A stretch of 64,000 nt of DNA. Origin: Symbiodinium natans (taxonomy: Eukaryota > Sar > Dinophyceae > Suessiales > Symbiodiniaceae). A program made the position numbers and the translations under genes. Shown piece after piece: positions 43,067 through 54,079 of this stretch. Each line of letters begins with the position of its first letter. Within the stretch, counting starts at the first letter, position 1. The stretch spans positions 483,934-547,933 of the forward strand of contig CAJNDS010001702.1 of NCBI GenBank assembly GCA_905221605.1. Direction: 5' to 3'. Under the pieces are notes generated by a model. The model was not told where the DNA came from. It made no database searches and worked only from the letters and a program-made list of their open reading frames with translations.

Positions 43067-43505
43067 CCCCAATGTGCTTTCACATTGGTGTTTTGTTTGG
43101 TGTTGCCTCCCTCCTCCCTTGTTGGGCTCCGTGTCCCTGCTAGCCCGTTCTCCATTTTGTTTTTTGTTCTCACACTTGAGGCCGTGCTCGCGATGCGCAT
43201 GTTTCCTGTTGCGCCCCTGTCCCTGCGGTAGGGCTCCGCGCCGGCGATTTTAGCTGATGTCTTTTTTTTGGGGAGGGGGGGGATGACGACCTGCCCACCA
43301 CCCCATTACGCCCAATGTGCTTTCACATTGGGGGCAACGCCCGGAATGTGTTAGCACATTCCTGTCGGCGGCCCGAATGTGCAAGCACAATGGGGCGCTC
43401 GCCCGTTTAAGCCCCAATGTGCTTTCACATTGGGGCGGTGCCCCCGTTTATGTTTGCACATTGTGGCTCTGCCGGCCTTCGGCCCCAATGTGCTTTCACA
43501 TTGCG
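43067..43505. repeat. Dispersed array of short perfect hairpins
   Basis: CAATGTG-CTTT-CACATTG palindromes at 43067-43088, 43311-43332, 43412-43435 and 43485-43503, a variant GGAATGTGTTAGCACATTCC at 43343-43362, and half-degenerate forms at 43375 and 43457. They are separated by GC-rich spacers that are not repeats of one another. Confidence 0.75.
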
Positions 43506-43689
43506 GCTCCCAACGGCAATGTGTCTTGCACGGCGTTGCATGTATGCAGGTTATATAGGTCTGGGGTTTCGGCAGGTCCCTTCTGCACAGTAGTTATACA
43601 GCTCGCCGCATGCCTGGGCCCCCTCCCGGACGTTTGGAAAGTAGCACATGTTTGGACGAAGGCTGCTCTCTCAGGCCCTTCCACCCTGA

Positions 43690-44330
43690 AACCCCCCCGG
43701 AAGCATGATTAGAGCCCCTGCACTCCCAATGTGGGACCCCCAAGCAGCACGAGGGATTAGAGCCCCTGCACTCCCACCTGGGCCCCAAGCAGCACGAGGG
43801 ATTAGAGCCCCTGCGATACCATCCTGGGACCCCCCCCAAGCAGCACGAGGGATTAGAGCCCCTGCACTCCCATTCTGGGATTTTCCAAGCAGCACGAGGG
43901 ATTAGAGCCCCTGCAATACCACCCTGGGACTGGGACCCCCCAAGCAGCACGAGGGATTAAAGCCTTTGCAATACCACCCTGGAACTGGGACCCCAAGCAG
44001 CACGAGGGATTAGAGCCCCTGCACTCCCATCCTGGGACCCCCAAGCAGCACGAGGGATTAGAGCCTTTGCAAGACCACTCTGGGACTGGGACCCCCCAAG
44101 CAGCACGAGGGATTAGCACTCCCATCCTGGGCCCCAAGCAGCACGAGGGATTAGAGCCCCTGCAGCCCCTCTGCAATACCACCCTGGGACTGGGACCCCC
44201 CAAGCAGCACGAGGGAAGAGCCCCTGGGTTCAAGCAGCACGAGGGATTAGAGCCCCTGCGATACCATCCTGGGCCCCAAGCAGCACCAGGGATTAGAGCC
44301 CCTGCACTCCTTCAAACCCCAAGCAACACG
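43690..44330. repeat. About 43-45-bp tandem array, roughly thirteen copies
   Basis: Unit: CAAGCAGCACGAGGGATTAG then AGCCCCTGCACTCCCATCCT and GGGACCCC. Copies differ by short deletions and CTGGGACTGGGACC variants. Confidence 0.9.
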
Positions 44331-44609
44331 AGGTCACTGTCACTGCCCCCCGCACCCCGCCCCCGCATGGTCCCCCCCCCTGGCCCCCCAATTTCCCCCC
44401 CCCGGCCCCCCTGTGTGGGGTGGTGTGGTTGGGTTTGGGTTTACGGCTTATAGGGTTTAGGGTTTAGGGTTGAGGGTTTAGGGTTTAGGGTGCGCACCCC
44501 ATCCCCCTGTGGTTTGGGCCCCCTGTGGGGTGGTTGGGGTTTGGGTTGAGGGTTTAGGGTTTAGGGTTTAGGGGTTTAGGGTTTAGGGGTTTAGGGTTTA
44601 GGTGGGGGG

Positions 44610-45030
44610 GGGGGTGCACCCCCTGTTAAACTGTGCTTAGTGCTTTGATGACAAGGTCTTAAGGGGGTTTAGGGGTCTCAGTTTAAAGGCCATAAAGGCC
44701 TTAAAGGCCAATAGGGGCGTAAAAAACTTGGAGGTCTGAAAGGGGTCCTTTTAAGGCAGGTTTTGTTACAGCAAAAGAAAAAACAAGGAAGCCCTGTTTG
44801 TCGAACACTTGCAGCCTCATTTCTTGCGGGGCACACCCCCTGTTAACCTGTGCTTAGTGCTTTGATGATAAGGTCTTAAGGGGGTTTAGGGGTATCAGAT
44901 GAAAGGTCTTAAGGGCCTATATAGGGGCTTCAAAAAACTCAAAGGTCTGAAAGAGGTCTGGCGCGGGCGTCCCTTCAAGGTACGTTTTGCTACACAAAAG
45001 GAAGAAAAAAGGGCGCCCTGTTTTTCGAAC
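44610..45030. repeat. Tandem duplication of about 210 bp
   Basis: CACCCCCTGTTAAACTGTGC onward at 44612 repeats at 44827 with divergence (shared TTAGTGCTTTGATGA and AAGGTCTTAAGGGGGTTTAG; both end in a GAACACTTGCAG stretch). From 45030 to 46900 I see one weak exon-like stretch (about 45184-45365, after GCTGCAG), G-rich runs and AT microsatellite (46240-46275), but no gene I can support. Confidence 0.7.
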
Positions 45031-46924
45031 ACTTGCAGTCTGGAGAGCGACTTGAGAGAAAAGGGTAATCATAGTGTATACTATACTGCACTCTATACTT
45101 TCTTGGTACTTAGTGGCTTACGTGCATATTTATATATACTGACTTTGTGTCCTGTTTCTGTGCCTACTTGACGCATGCTGCAGGATGGAGCAGTACATGC
45201 GTGTTGCGTCGCTGGCTGTCTTTGGGCGCTCCTCTGGGACGTGCTGCTGGGGTATTTCATGGGATTTGGTCGGTCAATTGTCCATGCGGAAACATGTGCC
45301 CGGAGGCTTGGTCGGTTGCGGTATCGTCAGACATGTGCCACACAGACTTCTGAAATCATGCGCTGAAGTTATCAAGCAGAAATGCGAAATATGTTCAAGA
45401 AGTATGGGGCAGCCTGTCGGCAAGGCAATGTGCAAGTTTGACCATGGACCCCAAACCTTGGACTCTGAACCCCATGGCACTTGTATATTGCCTTTTGTCT
45501 TATGGAACCCATGTGCCACAAGCTTCAATCTGCGCCTGTTCACCCTAAAAAACACCACGGACCACGGGGGGGGGGGGACGGAAAAGCCTCAGCCTAAACC
45601 CCAAACCATGAACCCTATAAACCCTAAAACTTAAACCCACCAATGAACGGCGGGAGGGAGAAGGGTAAACCCGAAACCTTTGCTGCTTTAACCCTGAACC
45701 CTCAACCGTAAACCCAGCACGAACCACAGGGGGGAGAGGGGAAACCGTAAACCTATCATTACCCCAAGCCTTGAACCCTAATCAAACTCTAAACCCCACA
45801 ATGAACCAATGGACCAGAGTGAAAATCCTGAACCCTACAACCCTTATAAACCCTTAAACCCTAAACCCATGCACAGATCATGAGCCACGGAGGGGGGGGG
45901 GACCCAAAACCCACCATGAACCACAGACGGACCCAAAACCCACCAGGAACACAAGGGGAGGGGGGGGGGTAGGAGGGGGGGAGGGGGGGGTGCGCCTGTA
46001 TGCTGGCCCAGAAAAGCATGTAACCCTGCATGAGCTGCAACCTTTGGACAAACCCTCTCCATGTGACCCCATATAAACCCTTGTGCAAACCCGCTGCATG
46101 TGACCACACATGACCCGATCTAACCCCATGTATAACCCCAGATAGCCTTTCGCAACCCCATATATGCCCAAACAGTATCAACATTTCTATAAACAGATAC
46201 ACATTCCCGTGTAAGCCCGCAAATCCTTTAAATGTTATACATGTATATATATATATACATATATATATATACATACTACACGCAAACCCATCCTGCAAGT
46301 GCCACGAATAAGCAAACCTGAACCCAAGCCCCAACTCATTCCTTTCCAAATTCTGAGCTTTCCTCAATCTATCCTGCCGGAGGCGGGCGCTTCATCCAGC
46401 CCTTGGACTTCCAGAAGGGCCGTGGTTGATAGAGCAATATAAGGCTTTATGTTTTCTGTGCATGTGTCACTGTATATTTATATGTGGTGCGCATATTCCG
46501 TGTTTGATGGTATGTAGTTCTTATTAAAAGGGGTTTTCCGCGTCTGCCCGCAACATGATTTTCTTTCTTGCCGCTCTTAAGTCTTTGCAAATCGCTTATT
46601 TGAATCGCATTGTTGCGATTTCGCGGACCTTGTTGCCACATTCTATTTGCTGCTCTGCGTGTCTTGCTCTTTTGGTCCAGATATGGTGTGTCAGGGGGCC
46701 CGCTTAGCCTACTTAGCTAAGTAGGCCAACGACCCACTTGGCCCACTTAGCCACGGGGCCGATAAACCACTTAGCCCACTTAGCTATGTGGCCCGTAGGT
46801 GTACTTATAAGTTCGTCACAAAGCTTCGAAGTTAAGTGGTTTAAGTTTACTTATGGCAAGTCGAACAACTACAAAACAAGTCCGTCATCTACATACTAAG
46901 TTGGCTTAATACTTATAACTAGGG

Positions 46925-47350
46925 CGTTCCTCCAAGTAGTACAGACGTAGTACGCCGCGGACACGCTGGGCGTCTGAAAACACCGCAAATAGCATGGTAA
47001 CGGACATCTGGGCGCATGAAAACACCGCAAATAGCATGGTAACGGACATCTGGGCGCAAATAGCATGGAAGCGGAATTCCGGACATGCGAAAACCTCGCA
47101 AATAGCATGGAAGCGGAATTCCGGACATGCTTGAAAACCTCGCAAATAGCATGGTAACGGACATCTGGGCGCTCGAAAACACCGCAAAGAGCATGGTAAC
47201 GGACATGTGGTGCTTGAAAACACCGCAAATAGCATGGTAACGGACAACTGGGCGCTTGAAAACACCGCAAATAGCATAGCATGGAAGCGGAATTCCGGAC
47301 ATGCTTGAAGACCTCGCAAATAGCATGGAAGCGGAATTCCGGACGTGCGG
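46925..47350. repeat. Module C/D satellite, third locus
   Basis: Starts with the module C text GTAGTACAGACGTAGTACGC, then about nine alternating units CGCAAATAGCATGGTAACGG and CGCAAATAGCATGGAAGCGG, each followed by ACATCTGGGCGC- or AATTCCGGACATG-type spacers. Confidence 0.8.
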
Positions 47351-47839
47351 ACCTCTTGGGCTTCGAAAACGTCGCAAATAACATGGGCACGGAACATGCA
47401 GTGGACCGGGAAAACAGTGATGTCGATTGGAGGGAGGCAACCAGTCCTGCGCTTAGACTCGTCTCTCTGTGGGAAGTGATCAAATGTAACATGTTTGGGC
47501 GATGTCCGATTTGGATGTCCTGGGGCGCGACGACATCAATGAAGGGGAGAAGGCATCCCGCACTGTGTGTCTGTGCTAGCGTTCGGGTGCTGCATGTCTG
47601 TTGTTTGCACTGTTGCTGCGTGTAGGTGGTGTTACAACATCAAGAAACACGAGAAGGCATCCTGCACTGTCTGCGTGTGCCGCATGCGTAGAACTGAATT
47701 CATGCTTTGACATTTTGCTGTGTTGACCACCTCATGATGCGTTGCTTTACAAGCGTGCGTGCTAGCTTTGGCCCGAGAGGCGCTATTGAGTGAAACCGTG
47801 GCGCCAGCTTGGACGGTGCGCTGTATTGTAGTTCCAGGC

Positions 47840-48068
47840 ATGTCGTACACCGGCGGGGATGCTATGCAGGCGCTGCGGCGTGGTTTCCGTGCTAGAGGTG
47901 CAGCTTGGCTGCGCCAGGAGCTTGCGAACAAGACGGTCGCGCAGTTGCGTGAGCTTGCTGGCGCTGCGGGCGCAGGACAGGGCTCTGGCGCGAGCACGCG
48001 AAACAGAGAGAGGAGCTTCTGCACGCTCTGTCGCAGCGCATTTCCGAGCAGGAGGCGTTGTGGGGAAA
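47840..48068 (+). CDS. SAP-like repeat exon 1 (frameshifted)
   Basis: ATG at 47840 (MSYTGGDAMQALRRG) follows a CCAG that could be a splice or trans-splice acceptor. Near 48005 the sequence reads GAGAGAGG where other copies read GAGAGG, a 2-nt gain that shifts the frame for the last helix. The donor is AA|GCCTCT. Confidence 0.55.
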
Positions 48069-51000
48069 GCCTCTCTTTTTGTCCCGTACATCCTGTTCTG
48101 CAAGGTTAGTGTGTCATATCCTTTGTATTTCTAGGCAGGTCAGGGGTCATGATTTTCGTTGCTTGGAGCTGGCTTCAAGCGGCGCGTGCGCAGTGTCTCT
48201 TGACTAGGGCAGTTTCAGGCTTTTCTTGTCGACCTTCGAACAGGATGAAGCTGGCGCTGCGCTGCAGCCAGAGCTGCAGGGCCTGCGAGAAGGTTTTGCC
48301 GCTCATGGCGTGGCTTGGCTGCGCGGGGAGCTGGCGGAGAAGACCGTCAAGCAGTTGCGGGCGCTGGCTGGGGCTGCGGGTGTGCGGCAGAAGAGCTCTG
48401 CCGGCGGCACGCTCAACAGACAGGAGCTTCTTGACGCACTGTCGCAGTGCATTTCCGGGCAGGAGGCATCATGGGCAAAGCTTCTCGTTTGTCCTGCGCA
48501 GTGTCTCTTGACTAGGGCAGTTTCATGCATTTCTTGTCGACCTTCGAACAGGATGATGCTGGCGCTGCGCTGCAGCCAGAGCTGCAGGGCCTGCGAGAAG
48601 GTTTTGCCACTCATGGCGTGGCTTGGCTGCGCGGGGAGCTGGCGGAGAAGACCGTCAAGCAGTTGCGGGCGCTGGCTGGGGCTGCGGGTGTGCAGCAGAA
48701 GAGCTCTGCCGCCGGCACGCTCAACAAACAGGAGCTTCTTGACGCACTGTTGCAGTGCATTTCCGGGCAGGAGGCGTCATGGGCAAAGCTTCTCTTTTGT
48801 CCTGCGCAGTGTCTCTTGACTCTAGGGCAGTTTCTGGCTTTTCTTGTTGACCTTCGAACAGGATGAAGTTGGCCCTGCGCTGCAGCCAGAGCTGCAGGGC
48901 CTGCGAGAAGGTTATGCTGCTGACGGCGTGGCTTGGCTGCGCGAGGAGCTCGCGAAGCAGACTGCCCTGCATTTGCGTGAGCTTGCTGGGGCTGCGGGCG
49001 TGCAGCAGCGCTTTGAAGCTGGCCTGCGAAACAAAGAGGAGCTTCTGCACGCTCTGTTGCAGTGCCTTTCCGGGCAGGAGGCGTTGTGGGGAAAGCCTCT
49101 CTTTTGTCCTGCGCAGTGTCTCTTGACTAGGGCAGTTTCAGGCTTTTCTTGTCGACCTTCGAACAGGATGAAGCCGGCGCTGCGCTGCAGCAAGAGCTGC
49201 AGGGCCTGCGAGAAGGTTTTGCCGCTCACGGCGTGGCTTGGCTGCGCGGGGAGCTCGCGAAGAAGACCGTCAAGCAGTTGCGGGCGCTGGCTGGGGCTGC
49301 GGGTGTGCAGCAGCGCTCTGAAGCTGGCCTGCGAAACAGAGAGGAGCTTCTGCACGCTCTGTTGCAGTGCCTTTCCGGGCAGGAGGCGTCATGGGGAAGC
49401 AATATTTTCTGTCGATGCTTCGTTTCTCACCCCCCTTTACTGCCCGCCACCTGACGTTTTCATCTTGCTTGCTTTTTTTGGCTTCGACGTTTCTACGTCC
49501 GGGCAGGCAGACGTCGAGGACGTTGTCAGCGCAGATGGCTTGCGGAGTTGGGCAGCAGAGCTCGGCGAAAGCGCGGCTCGGTCTCTTCGGGGCAGGCTTC
49601 GTAAATGGCGGTTCCGAGGCGACGGGCCCAGTTTACAGCACCTGGCGGCGGAGTTGGGAGTCGCCTTTGAGAATGTGAGCAGGATCAATTTGACTGAGCG
49701 CATCGTCCTGGCGTTGTGTCCTGCCGCTGCTCCGAGCGCAAGTTCGGACATCAAGTACCACGTCTGGAGATCCCTCCGAGCAGCTCACGAAGCTGGAGCA
49801 GACACTGTTGCAGCGGTGGTCCTTGCTGCTCCTGACATCTTCGAGGATGTGAACTTGCGCAGATCTGCCGCTGCTTACTCGCTGGACATTACTGCCACAG
49901 TCTTTTGCGACAGGCATCTTTCTTCCGCTGCAGAGCAGCAGCTACTTGCGGAGCTGCTTTTGAAGGCTCTGCCGCATTGGCCAGAGGTAGATGTTGCGTT
50001 GGCCCCGGAAGTGAGCACTGCGTGGGAAGCTGCTGTAGCTAGCTTGAGAGGAGTGAGAGTGCCATCTCTTTCTGCGCCTTTGCAGCAATGTCTTCTGGCC
50101 GCTGTGCTTGAAGATCGTGCAGATCAGCGAGCAGGTGAGCGTCAGAAATTGTCTTTTTATCACTTTTCCCGAAAGCATCGCGAAGGGTTCTTCCGTGCGG
50201 AGCCCCCTGACACAACAACATAGACTGAAGTGCATAGAGTGAAGTGCATAGAGTGAAGTGCATAGAGTGAAGTGCATAGAGTGAAGTGCATAGAGTGAAG
50301 TGCATAGAGCGAAGTGCATAGAGCGAAGTGCATAGAGCGAAGTGCATAGAGTGAAGCGCATAGAGCAAAGTGCATAGAGTGAAGTGCATAGAGGCAAGTG
50401 CACAGAGTGAAGTGCACAGAGTGAAGCGCATAGAGTGAAGTGCATAGAGTGAAGTGCATAGAGTGAAGTGCATAGAGTGCATAGAGTGAAGTGCATAGAG
50501 TGAAGTGCATAGAGTGAAGTGCATAGAGTGAAGTGCATAGAGTGAAGTGCATAGAGTGAAGTGCATAGAGTGAATTGCATAGAGTGAATTGCATAGAGTT
50601 TAGTAATCAGTGAATACAAATTTCTAGATTTACGTAGAATTACTAGACCTTCGTACCCAGTCCTAGATTTCTAAATTAAAATTACTCTTTCTAAGGCGGC
50701 GGGCTGGGTTGACATCGCCAATCGGGATTGCAACCCTCTGCGGGTTTCGGCGTGGTCGCGGTGCTAAAACCGTCGTTTTTTTACGTTTCTTGATTTGCGC
50801 GGACAACCCTCTGCGGGTTTCGGCGTGGTCGCGGTGCCAAAACCGTCATTTTTTTACGTTTCTTTGTGGCCGCGGACAACCCTCTGCGGGTTTCGGCGTG
50901 GTCGCGGTGCCAAAACCGTCGTTTTTTTACGTTTCTTTGTGTCCGCGGACAACCCTCTGCGGGTGATCGCCGGGTCGCGGTGCTAAAACCGTCGTTTTTG

Positions 51001-52339
51001 GAACTTTTTTCCGTGGCCGCAGACAACCCTCTGTGGGTTTCGGCGTTGGCGCGGTGCCAAAACCATCGTGTTTTGGCCTTTTTTGACAAACAAACGTAAC
51101 CCCTCTGCGGGTTTCGGCGTTGGCGCGGTGCCAAAACCGTCGTGTTTTTGCGTTTCTTGACATGCAAACGTAACCCCTCTGCGGGTTTTCGCGTGGTCGC
51201 GGTGCGAAAACCGTAGTGTTTTTGCGTTTTTTTGGTCGACTTGTGTAGTACAGACGTAGTACGCCGGGGACTTCCGTGGCTGGAAAATCGACTTTTGTAG
51301 TACAAACGTAGTACGCCGCGGACACGCGGAGCTTGCGTGGCTGGAAAGTCGACTTTTTGTAGTACAAACGTAGTACGCCGCGGACACGCTCCGCTTCCGT
51401 GGCTGGAAAGTCGACTTTTGTAGTACAGACGTATAGGGGACACCCGGAGCTTCCGTGGCTGGAAAGTCGACTTTTTGTAGTACAAACGTAGTACGCCGCG
51501 GACACGGAGCTTCCGTGGCTGGAAAGTCGACTTTTCTAGTACAGACGTAGTACGCCGCGGACGCCCTGGGCGTCTGAAAACACCGCATCGCAAATACCAT
51601 GGTCCCCGAATTCGCTGTTTCCAAAACCATCGCAAATACCATGGTCCCCGAATTCGCTGTTTCCAAAACCATCGCAAGGAGCTTCCGTGGCTGGTTCCAA
51701 AACCATCGCAAATACCATGGTCCCCGAATTCGCTGGTTCCAAAAGCATCGCAAATACCATGGTCCCCGAATTCGCTGTTTCCAAAACCATCGCAAGGAGC
51801 TTCCGTGGCTGGTTCCAAAACCATCGCAAATACCATGGTCCCCGAATTCGCTGGTTCCAAAAGCATCGCAAATACCATGGTCCCCGAATTCGCTGGTTCC
51901 AAAAGCATCGCAAATACCATGGTCCCCGAATTCGCTGGTTCCAAAAGCATCGCAAATACCATGGTCCCCGAATTCGCTGGTTCCAAAAGCATCGCAAATA
52001 CCATGGTCCCCGAATTCGCTGGTTCCAAAAGCATCGCAAATACCATGGTCCCCGAATTCGCTGGTTCCAAAAGCATCGCAAACACCATGGTCCCCGAATT
52101 CGCTGGTTCCAAAACCATGGCAAATACCATGGTCCCCGATTCGCTGCTTCCAAAACCATCGCAAATACCATGGTTAATGATTTCGCAAAATCACATGGTG
52201 CTCCAATGCCGGGCGTGCGAAAACATCGCAAATTTCATGGTCATTTAATTCCCGGCGTTGCCAACCTCGCTCTTCTGTCCTTTTTTCTTTGAAAGGCGCT
52301 CTGGAGTGTGAGCTTGGACTTCAGAGCGACTGCCGATGA
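47840..52339 (+). CDS. Multi-exon gene with tandem SAP-like domain exons
   Basis: Plus-strand gene. Exons 1-5 each encode one copy of a roughly 89-residue unit: GLREGFAAHGVAWLRGELA, then KTVKQLRALAGAAGV and LNKQELLDALLQC. The helix-turn-helix pattern with LxxLAxxxGV and a second Lys-Glu-Leu helix resembles SAP / Rho-N type nucleic-acid-binding domains. Exon 6 is a different helical Ala/Leu-rich domain (49511-50134), and exon 7 is a short tail ending at TGA (52337-52339). Introns 2-4 are only 41-43 nt with GC donors and AG acceptors. Exon 1 carries a 2-nt AG insertion that breaks its frame, so the start of the functional gene is uncertain. Function is unknown; DNA or RNA binding is an inference. 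Confidence 0.7.
48213..48479 (+). CDS. SAP-like repeat exon 2
   Basis: 267 nt. Two acceptors six bases apart (GGCAG|TTTCAG|G) both keep the frame. The donor is AA|GCTTCT. Confidence 0.7.
48521..48787 (+). CDS. SAP-like repeat exon 3
   Basis: 267 nt, nearly identical to exon 2. The inner acceptor is destroyed (TTTCAT), leaving GGGCAG. The preceding intron is 41 nt. Confidence 0.7.
48831..49094 (+). CDS. SAP-like repeat exon 4
   Basis: 264 nt, more diverged (TALHLRELAGAAGVQQRFE). The preceding intron is 43 nt and the donor is AA|GCCTCT. Confidence 0.7.
49136..49398 (+). CDS. SAP-like repeat exon 5
   Basis: Same unit. One A is missing at the end (GGGGAAGC), which shifts the phase at the donor. 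The next acceptor (GCAG|AC at 49511) compensates exactly, giving WGNVEDVVSADG across a 112-nt GC-AG intron. Confidence 0.65.
49511..50134 (+). CDS. Exon 6, C-terminal helical domain
   Basis: About 208 residues: LRSWAAELGESAARSLRGRL, a KWRFRGDGPSLQHLAAELGV segment, then repeated amphipathic helices to LQQCLLAAVLEDRADQRA. Ends at a canonical CAG|GTGAGC donor. No family recognised. Confidence 0.7.
50166..52255. repeat. Composite satellite block, modules A-B-C-D (copy 2, intronic)
   Basis: Module A, 50220-50600 (GAAGTGCATAGAGT)n. Module B, 50715-51235. Module C, 51240-51560, about six units of GGCTGGAAAGTCGACTTTTT plus GTAGTACAAACGTAGTACGC. Module D, 51585-52180, about fourteen units of 42 bp CGCAAATACCATGGTCCCCG followed by AATTCGCTGGTTCCAAAAGC. 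Same module order and same start as 38228. Between 52340 and 52720 a diverged AAGTGCATAC text continues. Confidence 0.9.
52296..52339 (+). CDS. Exon 7, terminal exon
   Basis: Preceded by a strong pyrimidine tract and GAAAG|G. In the phase required by exon 6 it reads GALECELGLQSDCR and stop. The 2161-bp intron before it consists almost wholly of the composite satellite. Confidence 0.5.
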
Positions 52340-54079
52340 TGCTCATGGCTGACGGCTCTCGCGTTAGATGTTTTTGTCTTTTCTTTCATAGCATCGCGTT
52401 GACAGGACGTGCGCAGCCGAGTCGGGTGCATGCAAGTGAAGTTCATTCAGTTCAAGTCCGTTTTCTTCAGATCTATTGAATGCCAATGAAGTGTATAGAG
52501 TTGACCACAAGTGCATGGCATTCAACTCAACACACTTGAGTGCCATGCAGTTCGAGTGCATACACGTCCAGCATACAAGTGCAGTATACAAGTGAGTATG
52601 TAACCATATAAGTGCATACACTTAAGTGCATACACTTGTCCAAGTGCATACAGTTCGAGCGCACAGAGTCAAGTGCATAGACTCAACGCACCGCAAATCG
52701 ATGCTTTCGGGCCAATCGTCTTCTAGTTTTTGCTTGTTCTTGCTCAACGTCTTGTGTGATTTTGAAGATATATCAATATTTGCTACTGTGTAATACCAAT
52801 TAAAACCAAAAATCCCTACACCACATGTGTCAAACTTGATTTTGACGTTTATTTTGTTGTTATATGTTTGTTTTATGGTTTTTCCTGTTGGCGTAGGGGG
52901 AAATTATAAGTCTATGATGCTTCTGATCTTTGTTTGATCCTTGTTTTTGTGGCTTTATTGAACCTCCTCTGACAAGCTTTGGATCCCTACACCATATGTG
53001 TCAAACTTGATTTTGCTGTCTGTTTTGATGTGTCATTGTTTGTGTTTGTTTTTGCTCAGTGTTTTGTATGACTTTTGTTGTATGTGTGCATGTTTTTTGT
53101 TCTTTTTGCAAATGAAAACCCAACAAATCACTACCCCATGTGTGTCAGACTTGCTTTTGGTGTTTGTTTTGTATTGTTTTTTTCTTGTTTTTGCTTGTTC
53201 TTGCTCAGCGTCTTGTGTGATTTCTAAGATATATCAATATTTGCTACTGTTGAATACCAATTAAAACCCAAAACATCTCTACACCACATGTGTCAAACTT
53301 GATGTTGACTTCTATTTTGTCGAATATTTTTGGTTTATAGTTTTTCTGTTGGCTCAGGGGGTTTAAGGTTTCAGAAATGCCGACCCGAAACGCCCCAAAG
53401 ACCGCCCGGAACAGGCGCACTGGTAGCGTTTGGGCCGACGTTCCTGTGAAGGCCATGAGTGTAAGGGCTTCAGGGAGTTTAATTTTACAGAAATACCGAC
53501 CCGAAACGCCCCAGAGACCGCCCGGAACAGGCGCACTGGTAGCGTTTGGGCCGACGTTCCTGTTAAGCCTGAAAAAACCCTAGCCGCTAAACCCCAAAAA
53601 CTCTAAACTCCTATTTTAAACCCAACCCTAAACCTAAATCTAAACCGCGCCAATTACAACCCCAAAAATCCCTACACCACATGCGTCAAACTTGATTTTG
53701 ACGTCTATGTTGTTGCTCTATTTCTGTTTTATGCTTTTTCTGTTGGCGTAGGGGGTATTTATAAGTCTATGATGCTTCTGATCTTTGTTTGATCTTTGTT
53801 TTGTGGCTTTATTGAACCTACTCTGACAAGTTTTGGATCCCTACACCATATGTGTCAAACTTGACTTTGCTGTCTGTTTTGATGTGTTCTTGTTTGTGTT
53901 TGTTTTTGCTCAGTGTTTGCATGATTTGTTGTATGTATGAACACTTTTGCTCTTTTTGCAAATGAAAACCCAACAAATCCCTACCGCACGTGTGTCAAAC
54001 TTGATTTTGCTGTTTGTTTTGTCTTTATTGCTATTGTTTTTGCTTGTTCTTGCTCAGCGTCTTGTGAGATTTTGAAGAT

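Noticed and set aside
42445-43253. Poly-Leu / poly-Thr / poly-Tyr frames
   Set aside because: Product of the (TAC)n microsatellite in three frames.
50781-52292. 449- and 393-codon minus frames and plus frames through the MVPEFAGSKSIANT repeats
   Set aside because: They arise from satellite modules B-D, and several frames on both strands are open at once.
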